From Nicotiana tabacum (Eukaryota; Streptophyta; Magnoliopsida; Solanales; Solanaceae), in the NCBI RefSeq assembly GCF_000715075.1, contig NC_134085.1, positions 150,998,178 through 151,062,177 of the forward strand: a stretch of DNA of 64,000 nucleotides. Reading direction: 5' to 3'. Position 1 is the stretch's first letter, and each line of letters starts with the position of its first letter. A program made the translations under genes and the position numbers. The notes under the pieces were generated by a model, which was not told the DNA's origin, did no database searches, and saw only the letters and a program-made list of their open reading frames with translations. Positions 45,631-56,521 of the stretch are shown here, piece after piece.

Positions 45631-48166
45631 ACCATTTCCTTAAAACTTGTGTTGTCTTCCCTCGCAACTGCCGGAGATAACACTGTTGGGGAATTATTTA
45701 CTTACATGTTGGGGGATAAAATGTTATTAGATGGGGATAACGCTGTCGAGGATAACACTGCTGGGGGATTTTGATTCTTCAAAACTAGTGCTTCACTCTT
45801 CGGAAGGCTGCTGGGAATGATACTGGCCTTTTGCTTTTTCCGAGCACAAGTTTCATCCTTTTATTCTGTCCGCTGGGAACAACTTCCTTTATTAAAACTT
45901 GTTATGCTGGGGGTAAAATTGGTTCAAAGACCACTTTCCTTGAGACTGGTGCTATCTTTATTCTTCCCCGAATGGGTATCTGACTTCCGGAAAATTTTCT
46001 TAATGAAAGAAAAATTTTCTGCCCCAGTTTGACAATCTCCCTTATGGCATGCCTTTCCGCCATCAATGTCATTTCCTTTTAAGATTCGACTGTGGTGGTT
46101 GGTTGTGATACTCCTACTGGGGATGGCTTTTCTCTTTCTCCTTCCCTGCTCTACGTTCCAAAAAACTTGTTGGGGACGATATTATTTGCTGGGAATGATC
46201 CCTTTCTGCTGGGGATATCCCTCTTCTTTTGTGGCATAGTTCGGAAACTGTCATTTTTCCGACCTTTTAGTCTCGCATGAATTTCCCAAATCATGCTCAT
46301 TGCTCTCCTTGATTTGTCCACGGGCCTTGGCCTTGAGGTTTAATAACCTTTGATTTCGGTAAGGATATCCCTCTTGACATTCGTCAATCCTTTTGTCAAT
46401 TCCCTTTTGCTGGGGATATCTTTCTTGACACTGGCCTCGCGCTTATTCCTTCCTGACTTAGACCATTTGGATCTTCTAATCAGATATGGTCTTGCCTAAT
46501 TGGAAAGCTGATGGCAGATTTTGAAGTCATTTCTCACCTTTTCTAACCAAACAGACTCTACTGAGGAATTTTCTATGAAAGAAGAAAGATAAACAAAAAG
46601 GGAACCGAATAAAAGACAAAGGAAAAAGATGACTCTTTAACAAGAGAAACTATAAATAAAAACCTATCAAACACAGATACCGACTCTAATGGTCATGACA
46701 TGCGCATGTGGCCTATCCTCTACCGTCAATCATCTTTCAAGATCTTCATTTGGCGATTCCCCATTTGATTCTCAATCTTATTCGACTTGTAGTGCCCGAA
46801 GGGTTTTCACTATCAAGCCTCTCTCATTTTGGTTTTTCTCTCAGCTTTCATCGCCTTATGGTGTCCGTGAAGATTTTCACCGATAAGACTCTCTCATTTG
46901 TATCACTTTCCAGCTGGGGATTTGGAGTGTTGCCGATATGACTCTCCCTGCTGGGGATTAAAGTTCTTTCTGCTGTGGATCAGAGTGTTATGTTCATCGG
47001 TAAGACTCTCATTTGTCTGACTTGGCATCTTTTGAAGACTGATCAGAAGGTCTTTCTTTGGACCGTAATGTGGGTTTTTGGATAGGCTAGAAAGAAAGGG
47101 TATTAAAGGCTCAGAAACAAATCAATTTGAGGTTCAAAATTACAACCTTCGGAACCATATTTGTTTACAACAAGCGCAACCCATGTCCCAATTTCTTGCT
47201 TGGGGATTATTTATTTTTTTTAATTTTTATTACACCATGACCGAGCCGTGAGGCGCCTACGTATCCTCTTTGAGGAATCAGGTCGAACGTAGTTCCCAAT
47301 TCCTCTGTTTTCTTCTGACTTTCTTTTGTTTTTTTGTTATCATTTTTCTTTTCTTCTTTTTTTTTTCATTTTTCTTTTGTCGTTTTGTTGATTTTTTTTC
47401 TTTTTCTTTTTGTGTTTTTTTTCTCCTTATCTTATCTTTTTATGTTTGTGTTTCTACTCTTTGCTACTGATTCCGAAAGAGTGGTATGAAAGAAAACAAA
47501 TAAGGCTCAAAGGGTTAACGAAGGAGAAAGTGTTTAGATAGCAGAATAAAATGCCTTCGTCATTCCAATCTTCAAAATACGCCAAGCACAAACAACACCA
47601 TTAAATATTCACCACATCTTCTGATTGTGCCGGACTTGATAACCATATGCATACATTTTCCTTTTTCTTTTGTCATTTTTAAAGCACCGTTGGGCAATAC
47701 TCTCACTTGATTTTATGGTTTTTCTTTATGTTTTATTTTCCCGGACTCGAGTTTTTAAATGTTCTGATCACCTCCCAATGGTTTTATGATTATCTTTTAA
47801 GATCAGGCCCAAACTGTGTGCGCATGTCATGTCACCAGAATCGGCGCTGAACAAAAATGATAAAAGGACCAAACAAAAGATGACGGGAAATAATAAAAGA
47901 CCGGATTTTGCATTAGATTACCGGTGAAATGGTTTGAATAACAAAACAAACGAAACAAACCGAAATAAAATCCTAAAACAGCCCGGACAAAACTTAAACA
48001 AACCGCTATGACAAAATGGAAAGATAAGAAAGTTTGACGCAAGACAATATCCGAATTACAACCCTAATAATCCGGAGAACAGAAATGACAACAAAATAAA
48101 CCATCAAAAGCTTCTCTCTTGCTAACCAAGGAACGAAGCGCCCTCCCAATTATCAAACCTGATATC
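45631..48166 (-). other. Element F 3' UTR remainder and pol scar
   Basis: 45650-46480 contains scattered GCTGGGGA and GCTGGGAA phrases. 46780-46900 holds two copies of the GAAGGTTTTCACC-like duplication seen in E. 47300-47460 is a pyrimidine-rich block. From about 47500 to 47700 the text aligns with the end of E's pol (compare 31800-32010: TGCCTTCGTCATTCCAATCTT, CATACATTTTCC), but after about 47720 pol coding stops and unrelated noncoding text leads to gag. Nearly all of pol is therefore deleted here. Confidence 0.75.
47257..47292 (-). ncRNA. Two-stem hairpin motif, copy 5 (F, after pol scar)
   Basis: Outer CTACGT (47257-47262) pairs with ACGTAG (47287-47292). Inner TCCTC (47264-47268) pairs with GAGGA (47272-47276) around a 3-base loop. 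It is the counterpart of copy 2 and is followed by the pyrimidine block 47300-47460. Confidence 0.62.
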
Positions 48167-48967
48167 TTAGCCACTGAGCTTTGCATCAATACTGCCAAGA
48201 CCATTACCAGCTTCAACATCATCAACCTCCGTCAACAAGTTCTCGATAGGGTTCGAGTGCTCCATGTCACTGTTATTGATCACAATCCGCCCTTTTTGGA
48301 TCATTTTTTCTACTCCCCTTTTCAGATTACGACAGCTCTCAATATTGTGCCCTCTGACATTGGAGTGGTATACGCATCGTGCTGCTGGATCAAAGTTTCT
48401 TGCACGTGGATCTGGAGTATATGCGGGGAGCGGCTCAATCAAGCCAGCATGCCTTAGCCTTTCAAACAGACTTACATAAGATACTCCGATAAGGGTGAGA
48501 GCCTTTCCTCGTTTCAGCAACCTCTCATTCCTAAATGCTTGATTGGGCTGGAAACCTGATCCAGGGGGCTTCCGGTAGGCTTGTGAGGGAGGATAGGCCT
48601 TCTGTGGAGCTGGGTATTTGGAAAGTGAAGCATGTCTTTGGGAGTCTCGTGGAGAGAAGTAGTGTCGAGGAGGGGAGTAGCGTTGACGAGTGATGGAGCT
48701 ACTCGGGTAGCTGGGAAAGCTGCCATAAGTGGGTTGGGATCGAGAGTATGGGGGATCTTCCATTATGGTATTGGGTGCTTGGGTAATGACAGAGTTCAAT
48801 AAGCTTGGCGGTGGAGGGGGTGGTGCTTTCCCAGTCATCTATGCCTGATACATGTCTGCCATATGCTGTCTCAGCATTTTCACTTCTTCTACCAACCCGT
48901 TGTTCCGTTTGACCAGTTGTTGTCGGTCATCAGTACCGACCCACTTGGTTCTGAGGTTCTGAGTCAT
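48167..48967 (-). pseudogene. gag: Element F reduced gag
   Basis: It starts at ATG 48967 with a coiled N-terminus (KRNNGLVEEVKMLRQHMADM), meets a TAG at about 48839 where the family has Trp, and continues as a 223-residue frame. That frame is Pro/Ser/Tyr-rich, then has FQPNQAFRNERLL, SLFERLRHAGLI and a worn zinc knuckle region CVYHSNVRGHNIESC. Compared with E's gag, the whole capsid core is missing between the Pro-rich stretch and the nucleocapsid part. It probably makes no functional Gag. Confidence 0.85.
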
Positions 48968-49240
48968 TGTCTTTTGACTTTGCTTTGCAGGGAGGAGTTA
49001 CCACAACCAACCACTTTTTGATATGAACACAGCAAAGTGAAGCCATCACATTAGTGTTAGGGCATTTGACAGATAATCATATATCAAAGATACAGTGCAC
49101 CTAAGCAGTTAAAAAGTTCTATCATGCCTTCATTTCAGTTAAGTGCGTAGTTCCGGCTTCTTGTAATTGTGCCCCTTTGAAAATCTCCCACACTTTCCTT
49201 TATTTTTTTTTCAATTGTGGTCGAATCTTATGGAGATTGC

Positions 49241-49279
49241 CTACGTATCATGACCCCGCATGAATCAGACCTTGCGTAG
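49241..49279 (-). ncRNA. Two-stem hairpin motif, copy 6 (F, upstream of gag)
   Basis: Outer CTACGT (49241-49246) pairs with GCGTAG (49274-49279, one wobble). Inner TCATG (49248-49252) pairs with CATGA (49259-49263). It is the counterpart of copy 3. Confidence 0.62.
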
Positions 49280-49794
49280 TTCGGACCAATAAAAGATAAA
49301 TAATAATAAAACATTTTTTTTTGTTTTGGAATTTTCAATTTTCATATTAAAACAAACTTGATTACAAAAGTTTTAAAAAAACTGACCATATTAACAGACT
49401 TTGACAAAAGACAACAAATGGCCTCGAAAATCAAATAACTCGCATACTCTAATCAAAGAATTACAAACTCAAAAACAAATGGCCAGTTCCTTTCCCCGTT
49501 TGACAAATGCAACCAAACGGTTAATTTTTTGCAAATGTGGCCCCTTCCAAATTTCATATGAATTTTGAGGTCGGGGAGGATTATTTTATGACACTTTACA
49601 AACTTGCCCATTCTTTTACGAAAATAGCCTTTCGACAACTGAAAGATACTCTGAGGCTATTTCGGCAAGAACGGTTTAAGACGCGGCCGAAACTGGCTTG
49701 GCTTATTTTTGACTAATAATCCGAACGGTGTTCACCTGACCGCTGACTCTTTGTTGTTGTTTTTTTCAAATTACAATGAAAACCTGGTGTTGCA

Positions 49795-50189
49795 AACACG
49801 ACCCTTCAGCACCTCGGGGACGAAGATTTTTAAGGCTGTGTGAGTCAACTAGACCAAAATCCTAAAAAAATGACCCAAGGTGGCTGTTTATACAAAGTCG
49901 GCCTTCCGGCATCCCTTTCGGGAATATTCGGCTATTTTTGACAAAAACAGCATCACCCGACTTATTTATGACTCTTTTTATCATTTTTTCAAAAATATAA
50001 AACTCAATATTGCAAACACGACCTTTCAACGCCTCAGGGACGAAGATTTTTAAGGATGTGGGGGTCAATTGGACCAAATCTTAAACATGACCCAAAAAGT
50101 GGCTGTTTATGCTAAGTCAGCCTTCCGGCGTCCCTTTCGGGAACATTCGACTATTTTTGACAAAACAACATCACCCGACTTATTTATGA
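49795..50189. repeat. Tandem duplication of about 218 bp in F leader
   Basis: Two copies share AAACACGACC, GACGAAGATTTTTAAGG, GTGGCTGTTTATRC, CCTTCCGGC and TCACCCGACTTATTTATGAC. Element E has a single related copy at about 56645-56815, so the duplication is specific to F's line. Confidence 0.85.
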
Positions 50190-50277
50190 CAAAATTAAAA
50201 CTTTGACATATTTTTTGTTTATTTATTTGTTTTTGGTTATTTTAGCAAAAAGGGAGGTTGGACCCGATGAGGGTTGC

Positions 50278-50316
50278 CTACGTATCTCACATCCGGTGAG
50301 AATCAAACCCGCGTAG
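50278..50316 (-). ncRNA. Two-stem hairpin motif, copy 7 (F, leader)
   Basis: Outer CTACGT (50278-50283) pairs with GCGTAG (50311-50316). Inner TCTCAC (50285-50290) pairs perfectly with GTGAGA (50296-50301). It is the counterpart of copy 8. Confidence 0.62.
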
Positions 50317-51244
50317 TTCGGAAAATTAAACAAACTATTTTAAAACACGACTTTTTTTAATTTAATTTTTAGCATTTCAAGCAAAATAAATGAATAAAAT
50401 AAAAAAAACTATTTTAAAAAAAATAACATATTTTCGCTTCCGTTGGCAAATAAACTATTTTGAAACAAAAATCAAGACTCTTTTTCTTTTCCCATAACAG
50501 AACAAACTATTTTTTTTGAATAAAACAACTATTTAAAAATAAAATATTTTTCTCAAAATTTCGGCAGAGTTTCGACAGTATTTGGGTATTGATTTTTTTC
50601 CAAAACAATCAATTAACTCTTCAACTGCTATTTTTCTTTTCTCTTTTTTTTTTGTTTAAATTTCTAACATTCCCGAGATTCAGAAGCCGATCAACATGCA
50701 AGCCCGAGCAAATAAATGCACAGAAAACAAATAGGATGCATCAGGATGGTCTTTTCATTTCAGGTTGCTAGCCCTAGACGGACCCAACCCCTATGTTGAG
50801 TCCCCTAAGTCAACATGCACATGATGCAGATAAGCGTTCCTACTAGGGATCCGGCATGAAGTTGGGTTATTCTAGGTTCAAAACCTGAGTGTTTGTTCTA
50901 GACCTGCTTACCCGAGCGGACAGCTCGAGCCGAGGGGGAGGCAGCAATCCGGGAATACAGAAGCTTCGCCGGCTTTGCAACTTATCCAAACCTCGTTCTA
51001 AATTGGGATTTGACACTATACAGAAAAGAAGTCGTACGAAGTACACCCTTCTTCATGATTCAGAAGACTCAGAGAGGAGATGAGTTTCGACACAGTTTAT
51101 ATACAGTTTACATAATATCAAAGCGGTAAAAGGCAATCAATTAGCACATTAGGCACATATCACGTAACAAAATCAAACAAAACCAAATACAACAATTATT
51201 CCAAGCTCGAATTCTGAACCCTGAACAAAACGTTCTGGGTTCGT

Positions 51245-51262
51245 TCCCCAGTGGAGTCGCCA
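51245..51262 (-). other. Element F primer binding site
   Basis: The minus strand reads TGGCGACTCCACTGGGGA, four bases (GAGC on the plus strand) from the LTR. This is the form of PBS reported for Ogre/Tat elements (tRNA-Arg type, from memory). Confidence 0.85.
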
Positions 51263-51266
51263 GAGC

Positions 51267-54200
51267 TATCACACCTCCTTTTTCCGTCCCCGCGAGGGGT
51301 GAAGGAGTTTTTTCCAATTAAAGGACAATCGAAACGGGATTTGTTTATTTATTTCAGAGTCGCCACTTGGGAGATTTAGGGTGTCCCAAGTCACCAATTT
51401 AATCCCGAATCGAGGAAAAGAATGACTCCATATTACAGTCCGCGAACCAGAAATCCGGATAAGGAATTCTGTTAACCCGGGAGAAGGTGTTAGGCATTCC
51501 CGAGTTCCGTGGTTCTAGCACGGTCGCTCAACTGTCATATTCGGCTTATTTATCTGATTTTATACAATTATGCGCTCATGTGCAAGTTTTAACTCTTTAA
51601 CGCTTTTATTATTATATTTTAAAAGAATATGAACATCGTTTAAAAATATGTCTTTGGATTGCGTCACATGAAATGCACCCGCGATCCGGAACGCATTTTT
51701 ATTCAATGTTTTGGGATTTGGATTTGAGTCGCATAAATGCGCGCCCGAGTATAAGAAGGTAAGATTATTAAAATGCGCGCCTAAAGCAATTAGCGTATTA
51801 TTATTTCTGGGTAAGGACGTGGAATTTTGCCAAAACGGCTCATCCCAAAGTCTAAGTAATTTTAATTAAACATTTATCGAGGGCCCCGCAATTTGTGTGA
51901 TTTATTAGGCGAGGCTCATCTCATTTATTTTAAAAGGATAATCCTAAAGTGCCTACATTTTTTCTATTAAAATTGTCTCTACAAAATGAAATAGAAAAAG
52001 GTCTTAATTTATTTACATGCTTGAGTTGTTATATTTGGGTTTCGAATATGATTCATAAATTCTAAAAATGATGCAAGCGGGGCAATCTGTTGCCAATGCG
52101 GGCCCAGGCTCAACGTGTATGGCATAAACTGGACCTGGGCCATCTTATTCACATGTTACTACCTAGTTACATTATACTAGGCATGTTCACAGTTTGTCAA
52201 ATTAAAAAAAAACTTAGCAATCTAATTTTAATTCTAAACCATTTACATGCTGAAATTAACCAATAGTATTTAACTAAACAACATTCCTACAAGTTCCTAA
52301 ATGGTCTATTCGTTTGATGAAATAACGTGCTTTTTGAGACATGGTAATCATCCAACAATAACGAATTAACTAGACGGAGTTACTACACCATTTATTTATT
52401 TTTAGGCAATATATAGATAGTTCGTCTATTAAGCTATCGTCAGATGTTCCACTATATATATTAACAGCTACATGATTCTGATTAGAGTAAGCTAAATAAT
52501 TTATATATACAAATAAAATTCAGAATATAATTAAAATAAATTTAGAACTTCAACTCTTCATTTTTGTATTCATGCTTCATGTTTCAATTTACAATAATCA
52601 GCGTGTCAGTTGTGTACCTGATATTGGAAGCAAAAGAAAAGGGAGATCAACAGAAATTCAGTAGCATACAATAACAGCAACACCCAGAAACCAGCAATGA
52701 GAAACCAATGAAGGATTTTAAAACTCAAGATAAAAATCCAGAAACACCAACAACAATCAACGGACAGAAGCCAAGGGAATCTTTTCAGATTTGAAAAACT
52801 AATTAATGTTCAACCCTTAATTTCTAAATCCGTATATCAGAATATTTAAATTGTATATCAGGTGTATACTATTCTTCTCTTGAATTTCCAGAATGTTTTT
52901 CTTTTTATTTTTGGAGTCTTAGTATTTTCGAATTTTTTTTCCCTCTCTTAAAATTCAACTCCCTTTTTTTCTCTCTCTTCCTTCTTTTTTCTGTCTCTTT
53001 TTTCTGTCTGATCAAGTTTTTCTATTTATCCCCATCTTTCAGCATTTTTTAAACATAAAACCCATTATCTTTCCACTCAACCCCCTTTTAATCCCACTAC
53101 TTAATGTTTTGTCCCCACTACATTAAACAAATATATCAACCCCACCCCATTACATCTTGTCCCCCATGCTTAACATAAAAAAATACATTATTCCCCCACT
53201 AATTTATGTCTTGTCCTCCATTATATTAAACAATTGTTCAAAAGTTTAATTCCAAAAATACCCCTCCGACCTTACTGGAATTACCAATTTACCCCTAAAC
53301 GTACTGCAAATTACCAAACTACCCCCATCAGCTATAACCAATTCACCTAATCAATTTCAACCAAAATACAACAAATATGACCAATTTCTAAATAATTTTC
53401 AACAACAAATTCAAACTAAATGATGAACAACAAAGAAAAAACTAAAATTATTTTGATTGAACAATATTTTTTAACAACAAACAAACCTACTTTCACATTC
53501 AACAACGACAACAACAAATAAGTATATTCAGATTTCTAAATTCAATAATCATTTGAACTTAAAATTAAATCTAACAACATTACAACCAACAATTTCTATA
53601 TTAAACTAAACAAGATCATGAAACAAACTGAAGAAATAATCTAAAATGATAATCAACAAACAAGAAGATCAAACTTATACTAATTTCGGATTCAAGAACA
53701 ATCAAACAAAGTATGAACATAAATGAAAAGATTCAACAACAATAACAAGCAAGTTTTATTCAAATTCGAATTAAACTCGAATTAAGCTTAAACAAAACAA
53801 ATAAACATATTCAAATCACTAAACTTCAAATAATCAATTGATCTTTTTAAATTAATTCCAACAAAATTATAACAAAGATACATTGAATCAAAAAATTAAA
53901 AACCAAAACATAACTTCACATTAAATCACTGAATTAAAAACAAACTTCAAACAAAATGAACACGAATTAAATCTATATTAAACAACAAACAACTCAAGCG
54001 ATTTAAACTAACACTTTTCTATATTAAATTTAAATCCTTTTAAATTAATAAAACAAACTGAAAATAATTAATTGAATCTTCAACTTAAACCTAGCAACAT
54101 TAAAATTAAGCTAATCAATTTCTACCTAAAAATAAACAAGAAAAATGAATGAAAACAAACTGAAAAAAAAATGATGAACATGAAATTAATATCAAACATA

Positions 54201-55506
54201 TTTGATTTCAAATCCTAAAAATATCAAACAAATTACGGACAGGAACGAAACATAAACCAACTAGCCGGATCGGAACGATGATGAACTCGAACGAAAACAA
54301 ATCTGCCCGGAAACAAATATCGCACCAAAATAACTCGACGCCGAAGACGACCCGAATAAGAAGCAACTGAAAGTCACAGTCGCGTGCTACAGGCTAGACG
54401 GAGTAGCAGCAATCCACAGCTGGAAGATGCAGCCATGGAAGCAGTGACGCGAAGGAGAAGAAGAAACAACGAGCATCAGTGAAGGAGGAGAAGCAGCAAC
54501 GGGCAACAGTGATAGATGTCGTTGGTTGTTTGGATGATTTCGACGTGAGTATGGCTGGTTGTTGTTGGGTTGTCGTAAGGACGATGAAGCCACGAGAGGG
54601 GGGGGGGGGACAGCCATGGCAGCTGGAGTTATCGTGGTCGATGAGCTGAGTCGAGGAAGTAGAAGACGCAGCGAGGGGTGGCTGTTTGGATGTGCAGGAG
54701 CAGAAGCCATGGTTGGAGGGGCGTGAAGGAGCAGAAGCCATGGTTGCTTTGGGTCATTCATGGCTGTCGTTGAACGATGGTGGAGCAGGAGTTCATGCTG
54801 TGCATGTGTGTGTGTGTTGAAGGAGAAGAGGCGGGGGAGAAGGGAAGCCATGGTTGGAGCTCGGAGGTTTTGAGAAGATGAAGAGAAAGAGAGGGGGCGG
54901 GTAGTGTAGGTTTAGTTTTAGGGTTTTTTGGAGTGGAAAATGAAAAATGGGAAGATGGGGGTGGGTCTTTGGGGTTATGGACTGGGTTGACCCGGTTTGA
55001 AATGGACCGGGTCGTAGGGAAGGTTGGGTATTTTTTGGGCCTGTGGCTTGAATTTGAAGAAGAGCCCAATTCCGATTCTCTTTATATTTTTTGCTCTATT
55101 TTCTTCTACTTTCTAATTAATAAAACTAAAATTCTAAATTAAGTTATAAACTAAATTAACTTATCAAAAATACTAAATAATTTCCAATAACTATTATCGC
55201 ACATTTAAATAGCAATTAACGATAAAATCGCACAATTTAGACGTTAAATGCTTAAATGCAACATACATTATTTTTTTTTAATGATTTTCTCATTTTTTGT
55301 AAAACAAACTTAAATAAATACTAAATGAAAATGCGACATATTTTATATTTTTATTAATTTAAATGAATAAACATGCACAGACGAAAATACAAATAATTAT
55401 ACAAAAATACCACAAAAATTCAAAACATTGCACACCAAAGAAAAATTATTTTATTTTGAATTTTTTGGGAGTAATTCTTTCATAGGGCAAAAATCACGTG
55501 CTTACA
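51267..55506 (-). mobile_element. Element F 5' LTR
   Basis: 4,240 bp. The plus-strand edge reads TATCACACC rather than TGTCACACC, a single transition at the LTR terminus. It is otherwise near-identical to 38909-43120; an extra AT-rich piece of about 30 bp near 53728-53757 is the clearest indel. This LTR's minus-strand TATAAAG at 55080-55086 would drive F's transcript. A G-run of 10 or more bases sits at about 54600-54609. Confidence 0.93.
55080..55086 (-). promoter_or_regulatory. TATA box of element F 5' LTR
   Basis: TATAAAG on the minus strand, conserved in F's other LTR (42696-42702) and in solo LTR G (28007-28013). Initiation would be expected about 30 bp further left, near 55050. Confidence 0.55.
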
Positions 55507-56521
55507 CTTGATACCTCCCGAGTTGCCTCAGAACCCGATATGGTGCATAGGGCTGGATTCTTTTGAGTCCCATCAACAGAAAATGCGGCCGGGCTGCTGG
55601 CATATATATGACTTCTTCGACAGGCAACCATCCAAGCACCCACTGTATCTGGCTGGCAGTGAGGGTCCGAAATAATGATGTCCAGGTCGTGACTCCTTTA
55701 GGTAGACTAGCCCCTTTGATTCTTGTGTAAAATTCTCCTATACAAGTTTTCTCAAACGAACCATAACTCAATAGTTGAGAGCGGGGGCACAAATGCTCAG
55801 TCATCCACATTTGTAACAACAAGTTACATCCCTCAAAAAATTTGCCCCCAGCTTTGCAAGCTGTGAGAGCCCGGAAGATGTCAGCCACGATCATAGGTGC
55901 TAAAGTGCTTTTCCCCATGGGTTGCAAAGTACCGACGACCCCTACTACTTTCAAATCAATAGCACCATCTTTCCTTGGGAATACTATGAGGCCCAAATAG
56001 GCTATCATAAAAGCCACCCGTCTGTGTTCCTCCCATTTTTGTTGGTTACTTCTATTGCATAGCTTAAAGTCTGAATTATTGAACCCGCACACGTGGCCAT
56101 ATATATCATATATGAAGCGGAAACTGCAGAAACCCTTTGCAAAATCTGGATGATGAACCGTTCGGGGTATTTTCAAGGAGTCCAAAAACCGGTGTATGGT
56201 AATGGCCCTGGGAGCAATTAAGTATTTGAACCTCAACGGAGCTTGATCACTTCCGATGTACCCCGCTATTTCTTCCAACGTCGGGGTGAGCTCAAAGTCC
56301 GAGAAATGAAATACCTTATGTGCCGAATCCCAATAAGCAACCAATGCCCTGATAATATCCCCCCGAGGCTGGATGTCTAATAAATCCGGAAGATCTTTCA
56401 AATATTTTTTCACTTCGTCTTGCCCTTCTTTGCCTAAATCATTCCACCATAATTGCAACTCAAAAGGGATTTTGGTCATTATTGAAAAAGGCTCATTTAT
56501 CATTGTGCTCATCCTGCACAT
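55507..56521 (-). pseudogene. Element E ORF1, N-terminal part
   Basis: An uninterrupted frame of about 338 residues starts at 56521 (MCRMSTMINEPF) and ends at the insertion of F; its last two residues and stop, as read now, come from F's LTR and the duplicated target. It contains WWNDLGKEGQDEV, FSDFELTPTLEEIAGYIG and FCSFRFIYDIYGH. The style recalls a plant domain of unknown function common in Ogre-related proteins (DUF7745, or the plant mobile domain group; from memory). There is no signal peptide or membrane segment. The frame was still open when F inserted, so this part of E had not decayed much. The other half is 38908-37862. Confidence 0.85.

Larger units (their letters stand above)
48968..51244 (-). 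other. Element F leader, no ORF1
   Basis: About 2.3 kb between gag and the PBS. No ORF1 is present, unlike in E. It contains hairpin copies 6 and 7, a tandem duplication (49795-50189), and a segment (about 50670-51240) clearly homologous to E's leader (57240-57790), sharing GCATCAGGATGGTCTTTTC and CGTTCCTACTAGGGATCCGG. Confidence 0.8.
38909..55506 (-). mobile_element. Element F, 16.6-kb Ogre-family non-autonomous element
   Basis: It has two long LTRs (38909-43120 and 51267-55506), a PPT, a PBS and a TSD CTTGA (38904-38908 and 55507-55511) inside E's ORF1. The interior of about 8.1 kb has no ORF1, no protease, RT or integrase, and only a reduced gag. The LTRs agree almost completely; in the first 1.3 kb I saw only two differences. 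It was therefore probably mobilised recently by proteins of another Ogre element. Confidence 0.95.

Noticed and set aside
38909..55506. Reading element F's LTRs as the LTRs of the gag-pol-bearing element
   Set aside because: The ORF1 frame continues across F with a CTTGA TSD, and the gag-pol belongs to E, whose own 3.51-kb LTRs and PBS lie at 21167-28616 and 57819-61328.
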